Below are positions 1 to 6,069 of a stretch of DNA of 9,640 nt, piece by piece; the first letter of the stretch is position 1, and the number at the start of each line of letters is the position of its first letter. This DNA comes from an uncultured beta proteobacterium (GTDB lineage: Bacteria > Pseudomonadota > Gammaproteobacteria > Burkholderiales > Burkholderiaceae_C), in the NCBI GenBank assembly GCA_903834645.1, contig CAILKA010000161.1:1-9640 (forward strand), read 5' to 3'. The position numbers and the translations under genes were made by a program. The notes under the pieces were generated by a model. The model had not been told where the DNA came from. It made no database searches and saw only the letters and a program-made list of their open reading frames with translations.

Positions 1-844
1 CCACGGGGCGGTAGGCGTGCAGGTCGGCCTCCGTCATGAGGCTGGGGCGAAAGCCTTCCTGCCCCGCCGCGACGATGCGCTGTGCCGCGCCCTGTGCCAG
101 GAAGGCGGCCGGGCCACCTTCGGCCAGGCGGCGCATCGTGGCGCCGTAGGCCGGGTTCGTCAGCCGCGTGCCCACCGGCAGCGGCTGGCCCTGCGGGTCG
201 AAGTAGGCCGGCACCAGCCGGGCCAGCGCGGGCCGCGCTTCCGGGTTCGACAGCACCGCGTGCAGGTAGCGCGGCATGCCGAAGCCTTGCTCGGCCGCCT
301 CGATCGCAGGCTCGAAGAGCACGCTCCAGGGCAGACGGCCGGCGCGCTGGTGGGCCTGGGCGAATACCGCCACCGTGCCCGGCACGCCGGCGCTGCGGCC
401 GCCTCGCTGCACGGGCTCGGAGGGCAGCAACTGGCCGTCGGTGTCGGTGCGCAGGCTGGCCGTGGCACGGGCCGGTGCCGCCGCCAGCCCGTCGAGCGAG
501 CTCAGCCGGCGCGTGGCTGCGTCCCACATCAGCACGAAGCTGCCTCCGCCCGGGCCCGAGGCATGCGGCTCCACGAGCCCGAGCACCATCTGCGCGGCCA
601 GCGCGGCGTCCGTGGCCGAGCCGCCGCGCTCGAGCATGCGCAGCGCCGCCCGCGTGGCCAGAGGGTGGGCGGTGGCGGCCATCTGGTGGGCCGCAGCCGG
701 GGCAGCCGTCGATGCCGGAGCAGGTGCGGGTGCAGGGGCAGGGGCAGGGGCAGGGGCAGGGGCGGTGGCACAGCCGGCCAACCCGCCTGCAACCAGCAGG
801 GCTGCAAGCGCGAGGGGCAGGAAGGAGAGGGGCAGGCGTGTCAT
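1..844 (-). CDS. ggt: Gamma-glutamyltransferase lipoprotein, N-terminal part
   Basis: N-terminal 281 codons of a gamma-glutamyltransferase; the rest, including the catalytic threonine and small subunit, lies beyond the left edge. The family cleaves the gamma-glutamyl bond of glutathione and related peptides in the periplasm. The ATG at 844 gives a lipoprotein signal with lipobox LAGC (residues 22-25, lipidated Cys25). Ala at +2 suggests outer-membrane sorting. An Ala-Pro tether (about 28-43) follows. The family signature starts at residue 60: HPLAT, then ERGGSATDAA (72-81) and LVEPHASGPGGGSF (90-103), then GVPGTVAVF. The conserved substrate-binding stretch DxRExAP reads DGLAAAP (118-124), so the arginine that grips the gamma-glutamyl carboxylate is Leu120 and the next Glu is Ala121. 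The fold assignment is firm, but activity or substrate may differ. The gene is divergent from the gene at 989. No clear Shine-Dalgarno precedes the ATG. Confidence 0.92.
   Translation of the reverse strand, partial: MTRLPLSFLPLALAALLVAGGLAGCATAPAPAPAPAPAPAPAPASTAAPAAAHQMAATAHPLATRAALRMLERGGSATDAALAAQMVLGLVEPHASGPGGGSFVLMWDAATRRLSSLDGLAAAPARATASLRTDTDGQLLPSEPVQRGGRSAGVPGTVAVFAQAHQRAGRLPWSVLFEPAIEAAEQGFGMPRYLHAVLSNPEARPALARLVPAYFDPQGQPLPVGTRLTNPAYGATMRRLAEGGPAAFLAQGAAQRIVAAGQEGFRPSLMTEADLHAYRPV
725..762 (-). repeat. Hexanucleotide repeat encoding the Ala-Pro tether
   Basis: Tandem copies of GGGGCA (plus strand), perfect over about five units and imperfect on the outer side (CGGGTG-type units). 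On the minus strand they encode alternating Ala-Pro residues directly after the lipidated cysteine of the gamma-glutamyltransferase. Six-base units keep the reading frame, so copy-number changes would only lengthen or shorten the tether. Confidence 0.8.
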
Positions 845-988
845 CGAGCGGGTTGGGTGGCAGGCGGGAGGGGTCGCAGGCGGGGGGCAGGGGCGGTGGC
901 ACAGGCGGTGGCTTGCGCGCGCGAGTGCACACGCGCACGAGGCCGCGCAGTGTAGAGGGGGATCGCGGGGCCCTTAGGATGCTTGGCC

Positions 989-1786
989 ATGCTGAAACGA
1001 CTGCTGCCGAACGCTGCGGCCCTCCTCCTCCTCCTGGCCGCCTTCAGCCTCGCCCACGCGAGCCCTGCCGCGGCTGCGGCCAACCCCGCCGGCATCGACT
1101 GGGTCGAGCTGCCCGGCTTGGCGATCGCACGCACCGAGATCACGGTGGCGCAGTTTCGGCGCCATGTGCAGGCCACGGGCACCGTCACACAGGCCGAACG
1201 CACGGGCGGTGGCGAGGTCTACGAGGCGGGCTGGGTGCGCAAGCCCGGCTGGCACTGGGCCGCGCCCTTCGGGGGAGACCCGTCTCGCGTGGCGGGTGAC
1301 GAGCCGGCCGCACACCTCACCTTCCACGAGGCGCAGGCCTTCTGCCGCTGGGCGGGCGGACGCCTGCCTACCGATGCCGAGTGGACAAGCGCGGCCTACA
1401 CCGAGCAGCGCGCCGCGCCGCCGGCGCCGTTCCAGCGCGGGCGCACCTACCCTTACCCCACGGGTGAATCGCCGGCGGGTGCACAGTGCCTGGGCGACTG
1501 TGGGGAGGCAGCCACGCAGCGCGCGCAGCGCCACGGTGCGCTGCTCCTGCGCGGCCACGGTCATGCACGGGCCGGCGCCACGGCCGCAGGCGTGAACGGG
1601 CTGCACGACATGGGCGCCAACCTGTGGGAGTGGGTGGACGAGCCGCGCGGGGCCAGCGGCAACGCCGAGCGGCGCACGCGCGGCGGTTCGTGGTGGTACG
1701 GCAGCGCGCAGATGCGCGCCTCGCACCTGCAGGGCAAGCCGGCCGACACGGCCGTGGTCTACATCGGCGCGCGCTGCGTGCGCTGA
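989..1786 (+). CDS. Secreted SUMF1/FGE-like protein without active-site cysteines
   Basis: 265-residue protein of the formylglycine-generating-enzyme-like fold (FGE-sulfatase/SUMF1 family; relatives include PvdO and the C-terminal domain of EgtB). An N-terminal signal peptide (hydrophobic core about 9-22, likely cleavage after AHA at 24) sends it to the periplasm. Family landmarks in order: ARTEITVAQFRRHV, a GRLPTDAEW motif, GVNGLHDMGANLWEWV, RGGSWWYGS (231-239) and the terminal IGARCVR. In true sulfatase-activating enzymes the GGSYMCHRSYC segment carries two catalytic cysteines. Here the aligned positions are Tyr237 and Met242, so sulfatase activation is unlikely. A CLGDC pair (167-171) could form a disulfide. 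ATG at 989 is preferred over TTG at 983 because AGGA (976-979) sits nine bases before it. No sulfatase gene is nearby. Family firm; function unknown. Confidence 0.85.
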   Translation: MLKRLLPNAAALLLLLAAFSLAHASPAAAAANPAGIDWVELPGLAIARTEITVAQFRRHVQATGTVTQAERTGGGEVYEAGWVRKPGWHWAAPFGGDPSRVAGDEPAAHLTFHEAQAFCRWAGGRLPTDAEWTSAAYTEQRAAPPAPFQRGRTYPYPTGESPAGAQCLGDCGEAATQRAQRHGALLLRGHGHARAGATAAGVNGLHDMGANLWEWVDEPRGASGNAERRTRGGSWWYGSAQMRASHLQGKPADTAVVYIGARCVR

Positions 1787-1824
1787 ACGGGACGTACGAG
1801 CGAAGCCCCGCGGGCCCGCCACCC

Positions 1825-2445
1825 TCAGGCCATCAATCTCGCCAGCACGCGCGGTGAGCCATCGGGCGCCGTGCCGAGCACGAGCCCTTCACCGGAGTCG
1901 GAGTGCTCGCCCGTCAGGGCCGACAGCACGAACATGTGCGTCACCCAGGCCTCGAAGCGGCCGCGCTGCCGAACTGCGGCCGCCAGCGCCTGGCGCAGCG
2001 AGGCGACCGCCTCGCGGCTGGTGCGCTCGCCCTGGCCCACCGGCGAGCCGAGCGCAGCCCAGACCTCGGGCGTGCCGAAGGCCAGCGTGGCCGTGTCCAC
2101 GCAGCGACACCACGGGCTGCTGCGCACGCGCGCGGGCTTCAGGCCGCGATCGCTGAACCATTGGCCGATGCGCCTGGCCTGCGCGCGACCGTCGTCGTCG
2201 AGGTTGCGCTGGGTGCGGCAGTCGTCGAGCCGCATGCCAGGCGGGTCGAAGGTGCCCGGTGCGCGCGCATGGCGAAAGGCGATCACTGCGCCGCCGCGGC
2301 GCAGCAGCGCCTCGACCTCGACCGGGCTCGCCCCGGCAGGCACGGCGAGAAGGGAGCCGCCAGCCAGGCCAGCCACCGTCGCGGGTGTGCCCAGCACCAG
2401 CGCGCGCCGCGTCAGGCTCGGTCGCCGGCCGGGGCTGCCCTTCAC
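1825..2445 (-). CDS. Exported histidine phosphatase family protein
   Basis: 206-residue member of the histidine phosphatase (phosphoglycerate-mutase-like) superfamily, which hydrolyses phosphate esters through a phosphohistidine. Visible features: catalytic AFRHA motif (Arg58, His59), then CRTQRNLDDDGRAQARRIG, the second phosphate-pocket arginine in SSPWCRCVDTA (Arg114), and the second histidine in WVTHMFVLSALTG (His170). The N-terminus has twin arginines followed by a hydrophobic stretch and an Ala-rich end (LTRRALVLG at 11-19, likely cleavage near residue 39), which looks like a Tat or Sec signal, so the enzyme is probably periplasmic. The chosen start is GTG at 2445, which overlaps the upstream gene's TGA (2444-2442) and suggests translational coupling. 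No in-frame ATG exists before the catalytic motif. The frame stays open far upstream, but that extension is a shadow of the neighbour. The natural substrate cannot be told. Confidence 0.86.
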   Translation of the reverse strand: MKGSPGRRPSLTRRALVLGTPATVAGLAGGSLLAVPAGASPVEVEALLRRGGAVIAFRHARAPGTFDPPGMRLDDCRTQRNLDDDGRAQARRIGQWFSDRGLKPARVRSSPWCRCVDTATLAFGTPEVWAALGSPVGQGERTSREAVASLRQALAAAVRQRGRFEAWVTHMFVLSALTGEHSDSGEGLVLGTAPDGSPRVLARLMA

Positions 2446-3020
2446 ACCGGCAGCCTCCCGCGCAGCGCCTGCGCGATCTCGCTGGCCTGCCACACCGCGA
2501 TGCGGTGCTGCGCGGCGTAGGGCCGTGCGGTGTCGGTGAGCTCGCCCAGCGCGATGAGCAGCGCATCGGGCGCCTCGCGCGCCTCGCGCGCAGCCTGCAG
2601 CGCCCGCAGCGCCTCCAGGCCCACGCGTGCCGATTTCCAGCGCCGGGCCGCCACCACCATCTGCCGGCCCTTGCGCTCGAGCACGAAATCCACCGGCTCG
2701 CCCGTGCCGCGCTCCACCTGCCACCCATCGCGCTCGAAGGCTGCCTGAAGGGCGTCGGCGAAGGCCGGCCAGGCCGCACGCGTGAGCGATTCCTGGGTGC
2801 GCGCCAGTTCGGCGTCGCTCGGGGCGTGGCGCTGGCGCCAGGCGGCCAGCGCGGCGATCACGAAGAAGGGCGCCCCCGTGAGCGGCCCGACGCCGCGGTA
2901 GGCATCAGGCAGCAAGGCGGTGGCGACCACGCCGAGCACCACCCCCACCGACAGGCTCACCCACCAGCGCGAGCGCAGCAGCACGGCAAACAGGGAATTC
3001 TTGGGCAGCGTGAAGGCCAT
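2442..3020 (-). CDS. Membrane-anchored protein with degenerate Mrr-type nuclease domain
   Basis: 192 residues. Two N-terminal membrane segments (about 19-37 and 49-61) are joined by a short loop, followed by a cytoplasmic domain of the Mrr-like restriction endonuclease fold: FADALQAAFERDGWQVERG, then a conserved Asp (Asp111), the central strand MVVAARRWKSARVG (121-134), LRALQAAREAREAPDALLIALGELTDTARPYA, and a final HRIAVWQASEIAQAL. In active relatives the central strand reads like LVQCKRWK or LVSCKRWK, with a catalytic lysine. Here the equivalent of that lysine is Arg126, and the Gln/Ser before it is Ala124, so cleavage activity is doubtful. The fold assignment rests on this pattern. ATG at 3020 gives the clean MAFTLPKNSLF start common in this family, though no good Shine-Dalgarno is seen. 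The stop overlaps the histidine phosphatase start. It lies 62 bp after the SRAP gene and is probably co-transcribed with it. Confidence 0.75.
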   Translation of the reverse strand: MAFTLPKNSLFAVLLRSRWWVSLSVGVVLGVVATALLPDAYRGVGPLTGAPFFVIAALAAWRQRHAPSDAELARTQESLTRAAWPAFADALQAAFERDGWQVERGTGEPVDFVLERKGRQMVVAARRWKSARVGLEALRALQAAREAREAPDALLIALGELTDTARPYAAQHRIAVWQASEIAQALRGRLPV

Positions 3021-3082
3021 GGGATGGCAGTCTAAGGCGGCAGGCATCGCTGCGCCGCGGGGCGGGGCATCGGCCCCTGGGC

Positions 3083-3739
3083 TCAGGCGGGCCCGGCCTC
3101 GAAGACCGACTCGGGTACCAGCCTCACGAGGGCCGAGGCCTGCTGCACCGTGCCGTGGAGCCAGGTGTCGGCATCCTCGGGCTCGATGGGCACCACCGAG
3201 CGCTTGTCCTGGGCCTCGGGCGGCAGCGCGGGGTCGGGCTTGTGCATGCGGCGCATCAGCGGGTGCGCATCGGCATTGAGCGTGAGCATGGTGTAGCTCT
3301 CCACCACCTCGCCCGTGGCACGGTCGACCCAGGTGTTCCACAACCCGGCCAGGCCGAAGGGGTCGCCATCGCGGCGGCGAAAGCGCCACCAGACATTGCG
3401 CCCGGTCTCCCAGCACGGCTCGTCGAACCACTCGGCCGGGATCAGGCAGCGCTGCCCGCGCGCCCACGGCTGGCGGTAGCTCGCCTTGGCGGCGAGCTCC
3501 TCGAAGCGCGCATTGTTGGTGGAGTAAGGCAGCTTCGCCGCCTTGGCAAACCACGGCACGAGCGCCCACTGGCCCACCACGAGCTCGCGCTCGGGGCCCG
3601 CGGCGTCGCGCGCGGCGCGAATGAAGGGCCCCTGCGCGCGCGGAAACACCGGGCCGGGAGGAAAGTTCACGCTCGCCTGGCGCGGCAGCCAGCGCCGCAC
3701 CACCTCCTCGGGGCGTGGTGGGGCGTAGCGGTTGCACAT
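3083..3739 (-). CDS. SOS response-associated peptidase (SRAP/YedK/HMCES family)
   Basis: 218-residue SRAP-domain protein, close to the family's usual length. YedK and HMCES form a stable thiazolidine crosslink between Cys2 and abasic sites in single-stranded DNA, shielding them from error-prone processing. The start MCNRY places the essential cysteine at position 2 after Met removal, which fixes the ATG at 3739. Other expected residues are visible: the NNARFE motif (Asn76), IPAEWFDE with Glu107 in place of the usual catalytic Glu of PxxGFYEW, and His166 in LMRRMHKPD. The stretch after Pro101 (AEWFDEPCWE) departs from the commonest consensus, marking a sub-branch. The open frame extends far upstream to 5677, but that part is antisense shadow. 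No LexA-type palindrome was seen upstream. It is likely first in a minus-strand group with the two genes below it. Confidence 0.92.
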   Translation of the reverse strand: MCNRYAPPRPEEVVRRWLPRQASVNFPPGPVFPRAQGPFIRAARDAAGPERELVVGQWALVPWFAKAAKLPYSTNNARFEELAAKASYRQPWARGQRCLIPAEWFDEPCWETGRNVWWRFRRRDGDPFGLAGLWNTWVDRATGEVVESYTMLTLNADAHPLMRRMHKPDPALPPEAQDKRSVVPIEPEDADTWLHGTVQQASALVRLVPESVFEAGPA

Positions 3740-3816
3740 GGGAGGCGGCGTGGCGTTTCGCGGCGAGTCTAGCGGCGAGCCCACCTGCGCGCAGGCGCGG
3801 GAAGACCCCCCGGCCG

Positions 3817-3832
3817 GTCGATTACGATCGAC
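3817..3832. promoter_or_regulatory. Inverted repeat between divergent genes (candidate operator/promoter)
   Basis: Perfect 6-bp inverted repeat GTCGAT-TACG-ATCGAC in the 138-bp gap between the SRAP gene (minus) and the envelope operon (plus). The centre TACGAT resembles a -10 element for the plus-strand operon, about 50 bases before its start, but no convincing -35 element lies at the right distance. It could be an operator, part of a promoter, or chance. Confidence 0.35.
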
Positions 3833-3867
3833 GCCCCGACCCCTCGCACCCCGGCGGGTACCCGCCC

Positions 3868-3874
3868 AGGAAGG
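3868..3874 (+). promoter_or_regulatory. Ribosome binding site deciding a TTG start
   Basis: AGGAAGG lies just upstream of the TTG at 3878; AGGA (3868-3871) is six bases before it. It supports use of TTG as the start of the SGNH esterase, whose signal peptide begins immediately afterwards. Confidence 0.65.
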
Positions 3875-3877
3875 CCG

Positions 3878-5368
3878 TTGACGACACCTCGCGCGAAACG
3901 CTGGCTGAGTGCCGCGCTCCTGGCTGCGGCGCCAGGTGCGGCCTGCGCCACGGCGCTGCCCGTGATGCAGCTCGAGGTACCGGCCTCGGCGGCCGCGGTG
4001 GCGGCCCTCGCGTGCCCCGTGGTACCCGCGAAGCGGCCCGCGCCCGCGCGCCCGCCCGCCGGGCGGCCGTCCGGCCCGACCGCGGCACAGCCCGCCTCGA
4101 CCGAGCCCACCGAACTGCCCGACGAGGCGGAAGTGCAGCGCGCGCTCGACGACGAACGGGCCCACCCGCCTGCCCGCCCGGATGCAGCGCCCGCCGTGGC
4201 GGCGGCCCGGTGGCCTGACGCCGCCTCGTGGCCCACGCCCACCGCCGCGGCCATGCCCGATCGTCCGCTGCGCCTGGGTTTCTGGGGCGACAGCCACCTG
4301 GCGGCAGGCTTCTTCACCGAGGAGCTGGCCCGCCGCCTCGGGCCCGTGGACACGCTGGCCCTGCCGCGGCTGCTGCCGGCGGGCTTCGGCCACGCTGGCG
4401 TGCGCGGGCTCGTGCGCCGCGCCTGCGTCAGCGCCCACTGGGCCCGCGAGAGCGCGCACGCCAGCGCAGCGGCGGCGCAGCAGCCGGGCCCGGGCCTGGT
4501 GACCCTCGTGAACCGGGCCCCGGGCGCAGAGCTCGCCTGGGATCTGCGCGACGCCGCCGGCGAGCCGCGCCACCGCCGGGTGCAGTTGCTGTACTCGCCT
4601 GCGGCTGGCCCCGTCACGCTGGAAGTGGGGGTGGACGGCGCACCCGCGCGGGCGGTGGTGCTCGAAGGCGGCACGGCGCCCGCAGCCGCGCTCGAGCTGG
4701 TCTCCACGGGCGGGGCGCTCTCGGTGCTGCAGGTTCGTGTGCGCGAGGGCACGCTGCGGCTGCAGGGGCTGGCGCTGGGGATCGGGACAGGGATCGGGAC
4801 AGGGATGGGAACGAGCGAGGCCGAGCCGCCGGCTGCAGCACTGCAGCTCGACCTGTTCGGCTACCCCGGGGCCACCGTGGCCGGCTGGGCGAATGCGGCT
4901 GGCGCTGCCCACGCGGCCTGGTTCACGGCCCGGCGCTACGACGTGGTCGTGCTCGCCTACGGCACGAACGAGGCCCACGATGCGGGCTTTCGCGCCGACG
5001 AGTACCGCGCGCAGCTGAGCCGGGCGGTGGAGCGGCTGCGCGAGCGCTTCCCCGAGGCGCGCTGCCTGCTCATTGCGCCGGGTGACCGGGGCGTGCGCGT
5101 GCCGCGCAAGCGCACCCGCGCCGGCGCCGACCTGCTGCGATACGCCCGGCTGCACGCGCAGGTTGCCACTGTGCAGCAGGAGGTCGCCCGCGGGGCCGGC
5201 TGCGCCGCCTGGAGCGCGCAGGCGGCCATGGGCGGGCCGGGGAGCGCCTACCGCTGGGCACGCCAGCAGCCGCCCTGGATGGCCAGCGATCTCATCCATT
5301 TCACCCCCGCCGGCTACCGCGAGCTGGCGCGGCGCCTGGCGGCCGACTTCGGCTGGACGCCCCGATGA
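3878..5368 (+). CDS. Periplasmic SGNH esterase, candidate peptidoglycan O-acetylesterase (Ape1-like)
   Basis: 496-residue exported SGNH/GDSL hydrolase. A basic start and hydrophobic segment (RAKRWLSAALLAAAPGAACA) form the signal peptide, followed by an Ala/Pro-rich linker to about residue 125. Block I is FWGDSHLAAGFF with nucleophile Ser139. Block III is YGTNEA with Asn364. Block V is DLIHFTPAGY with Asp471 and His474. A beta-rich insert of roughly 190 residues (about 205-320) separates Ser from the rest, and FGYPGATVAGW supplies a block II glycine. GDSH with a large inserted domain is the arrangement of Neisseria Ape1, which removes O-acetyl groups from muramic acid. This substrate is inferred from layout and neighbours. 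A GIGT repeat (301-312) ends the insert. Start is TTG at 3878, with AGGA six bases upstream. Its TGA overlaps the next gene's ATG (ATGA), so translation is probably coupled. First gene of a three-gene envelope operon. Confidence 0.87.
   Translation: MTTPRAKRWLSAALLAAAPGAACATALPVMQLEVPASAAAVAALACPVVPAKRPAPARPPAGRPSGPTAAQPASTEPTELPDEAEVQRALDDERAHPPARPDAAPAVAAARWPDAASWPTPTAAAMPDRPLRLGFWGDSHLAAGFFTEELARRLGPVDTLALPRLLPAGFGHAGVRGLVRRACVSAHWARESAHASAAAAQQPGPGLVTLVNRAPGAELAWDLRDAAGEPRHRRVQLLYSPAAGPVTLEVGVDGAPARAVVLEGGTAPAAALELVSTGGALSVLQVRVREGTLRLQGLALGIGTGIGTGMGTSEAEPPAAALQLDLFGYPGATVAGWANAAGAAHAAWFTARRYDVVVLAYGTNEAHDAGFRADEYRAQLSRAVERLRERFPEARCLLIAPGDRGVRVPRKRTRAGADLLRYARLHAQVATVQQEVARGAGCAAWSAQAAMGGPGSAYRWARQQPPWMASDLIHFTPAGYRELARRLAADFGWTPR
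4778..4813 (+). repeat. 12-bp tandem repeat inside the SGNH esterase gene
   Basis: Two perfect copies of GGGATCGGGACA (4778-4789, 4790-4801) and one imperfect copy (4802-4813) encode GIGT-GIGT-GMGT. The units keep the frame. They lie at the end of the inserted beta-rich domain, probably as a flexible linker before the catalytic core resumes. Confidence 0.85.
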
Positions 5369-6069
5369 CCCCGCGCGCGCAGCAGCTGTGGCGGTACGCG
5401 CGGCATGTGCTGGCCGCGCTCGGGGCGCTGGTGCTGGTGGGCGCGGTCGTGCTGGTGAGCGTGCCACCGGTGCGCGCTCGAGCGGAGCTCGCGCTGCTGG
5501 AGTGGATGACGCGGCGCGCCGTGGCCGAGGTTGAACGCGAGCTCGGCGTGGCCGCCGACCCTGGTGCCGCGCTGCGCGCGGCGGCCATCGATCCTGCTTC
5601 GCTGCCGGCGCCGCAGGCGGCCGTGGCCGCCCACCTGGCCGCGCGCTACCGGGTGGCGGCCGAGCCGATGGCGGCACTCGTGGCCGAGGCCTACAGGCTC
5701 GGCCCGAAGCTCGGCCTGCCGCCCAACCTGCTGCTGGCGGTGGCGGCCGTGGAGTCGCGGTTCCACCCCTACGTGCAGAGCCCCGCCGGCGCGCAGGGGC
5801 TGATGCAGATCATGACCCGGGTGCACCGGGCCCGGCTCGATGCCGAGGGCGGCGCGCACGCCGTCTTCGATCCGTTGGTGAGCCTGCGCGTGGGGGCCAA
5901 GATCCTGCACGACTGCGTCAAGCTCACCGGCTCGACGGAGGAGGGCCTGCGCTTCTACCTGGGTGGCTACGGCGTGGACCGCGAGACGGGCCAGGGCTAC
6001 CTGGACCGCATCCTCGAGATCCAGCAGCCGCTGGACCAGCTCAGCCCGCCCCGTGCCACCCCGCGCTGA
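5365..6069 (+). CDS. Membrane-anchored lytic transglycosylase (SLT domain)
   Basis: 234 residues. A single N-terminal membrane segment (about 15-33) anchors a periplasmic SLT-type lytic transglycosylase domain, which cleaves the MurNAc-GlcNAc bond of peptidoglycan to give 1,6-anhydro ends. Landmarks: LPPNLLLAVAAVESRFHPYVQSP with catalytic Glu130 in ESRF, then GAQGLMQIM (143-150), DPLVSLRVGAKIL, and LRFYLGGYG (203 is the last Gly), the counterpart of the family's AYNxG motif. The ATG at 5365 overlaps the TGA of the SGNH gene by the ATGA arrangement. The gene's end overlaps the likely start of the acyltransferase gene by 17 bases. Family knowledge matters here: lytic transglycosylases need a free C6-hydroxyl on muramic acid, so the flanking putative O-acetylesterase and O-acetyltransferase would gate this enzyme. 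Confidence 0.9.
   Translation: MTPRAQQLWRYARHVLAALGALVLVGAVVLVSVPPVRARAELALLEWMTRRAVAEVERELGVAADPGAALRAAAIDPASLPAPQAAVAAHLAARYRVAAEPMAALVAEAYRLGPKLGLPPNLLLAVAAVESRFHPYVQSPAGAQGLMQIMTRVHRARLDAEGGAHAVFDPLVSLRVGAKILHDCVKLTGSTEEGLRFYLGGYGVDRETGQGYLDRILEIQQPLDQLSPPRATPR

Noticed and set aside
845..988. Divergent promoters between the gamma-glutamyltransferase and SUMF1-like genes
   Set aside because: The gap is G-rich with only weak hexamer matches, such as TGTAGA near 952; no -35/-10 pair could be defended.
17..1299. Plus-strand open frames across the start of the window
   Set aside because: They are antisense to the gamma-glutamyltransferase, which shows conserved family motifs; their translations have no recognisable domain.
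1..1786. Ergothioneine-type pathway from the adjacent glutamyltransferase and SUMF1-like genes
   Set aside because: The SUMF1-like protein is exported and lacks the DinB-like domain of EgtB. The genes are divergent and no other pathway gene is visible.
1787..1824. Terminator between the convergent SUMF1-like and histidine phosphatase genes
   Set aside because: Only a loopless CCCGCGGG palindrome (1807-1814) is present, with no stable stem-loop or T-tract.
3064..3077. Hairpin GGGGC-ATCG-GCCCC just after the SRAP stop
   Set aside because: Five-base stem with no T-tract; in this GC-rich DNA such stems are expected by chance, so I did not call a terminator.
2442..3737. 431-codon minus-strand frame from GTG 3737
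   Set aside because: Only the last 192 codons, from ATG 3020, look like a protein. The upstream part is a shifted frame of the SRAP gene.
3740..3877. LexA/SOS box controlling the SRAP gene
   Set aside because: No CTGT-N8-ACAG-like palindrome is present in the upstream gap; the family name does not imply LexA control.
3740..5677. Long open minus-strand frame continuing upstream of the SRAP gene for about 646 codons
   Set aside because: It is antisense to the SGNH esterase and transglycosylase genes, whose motifs are unambiguous. The translation is Arg/Pro/Ala-rich low complexity typical of GC-rich antisense frames.
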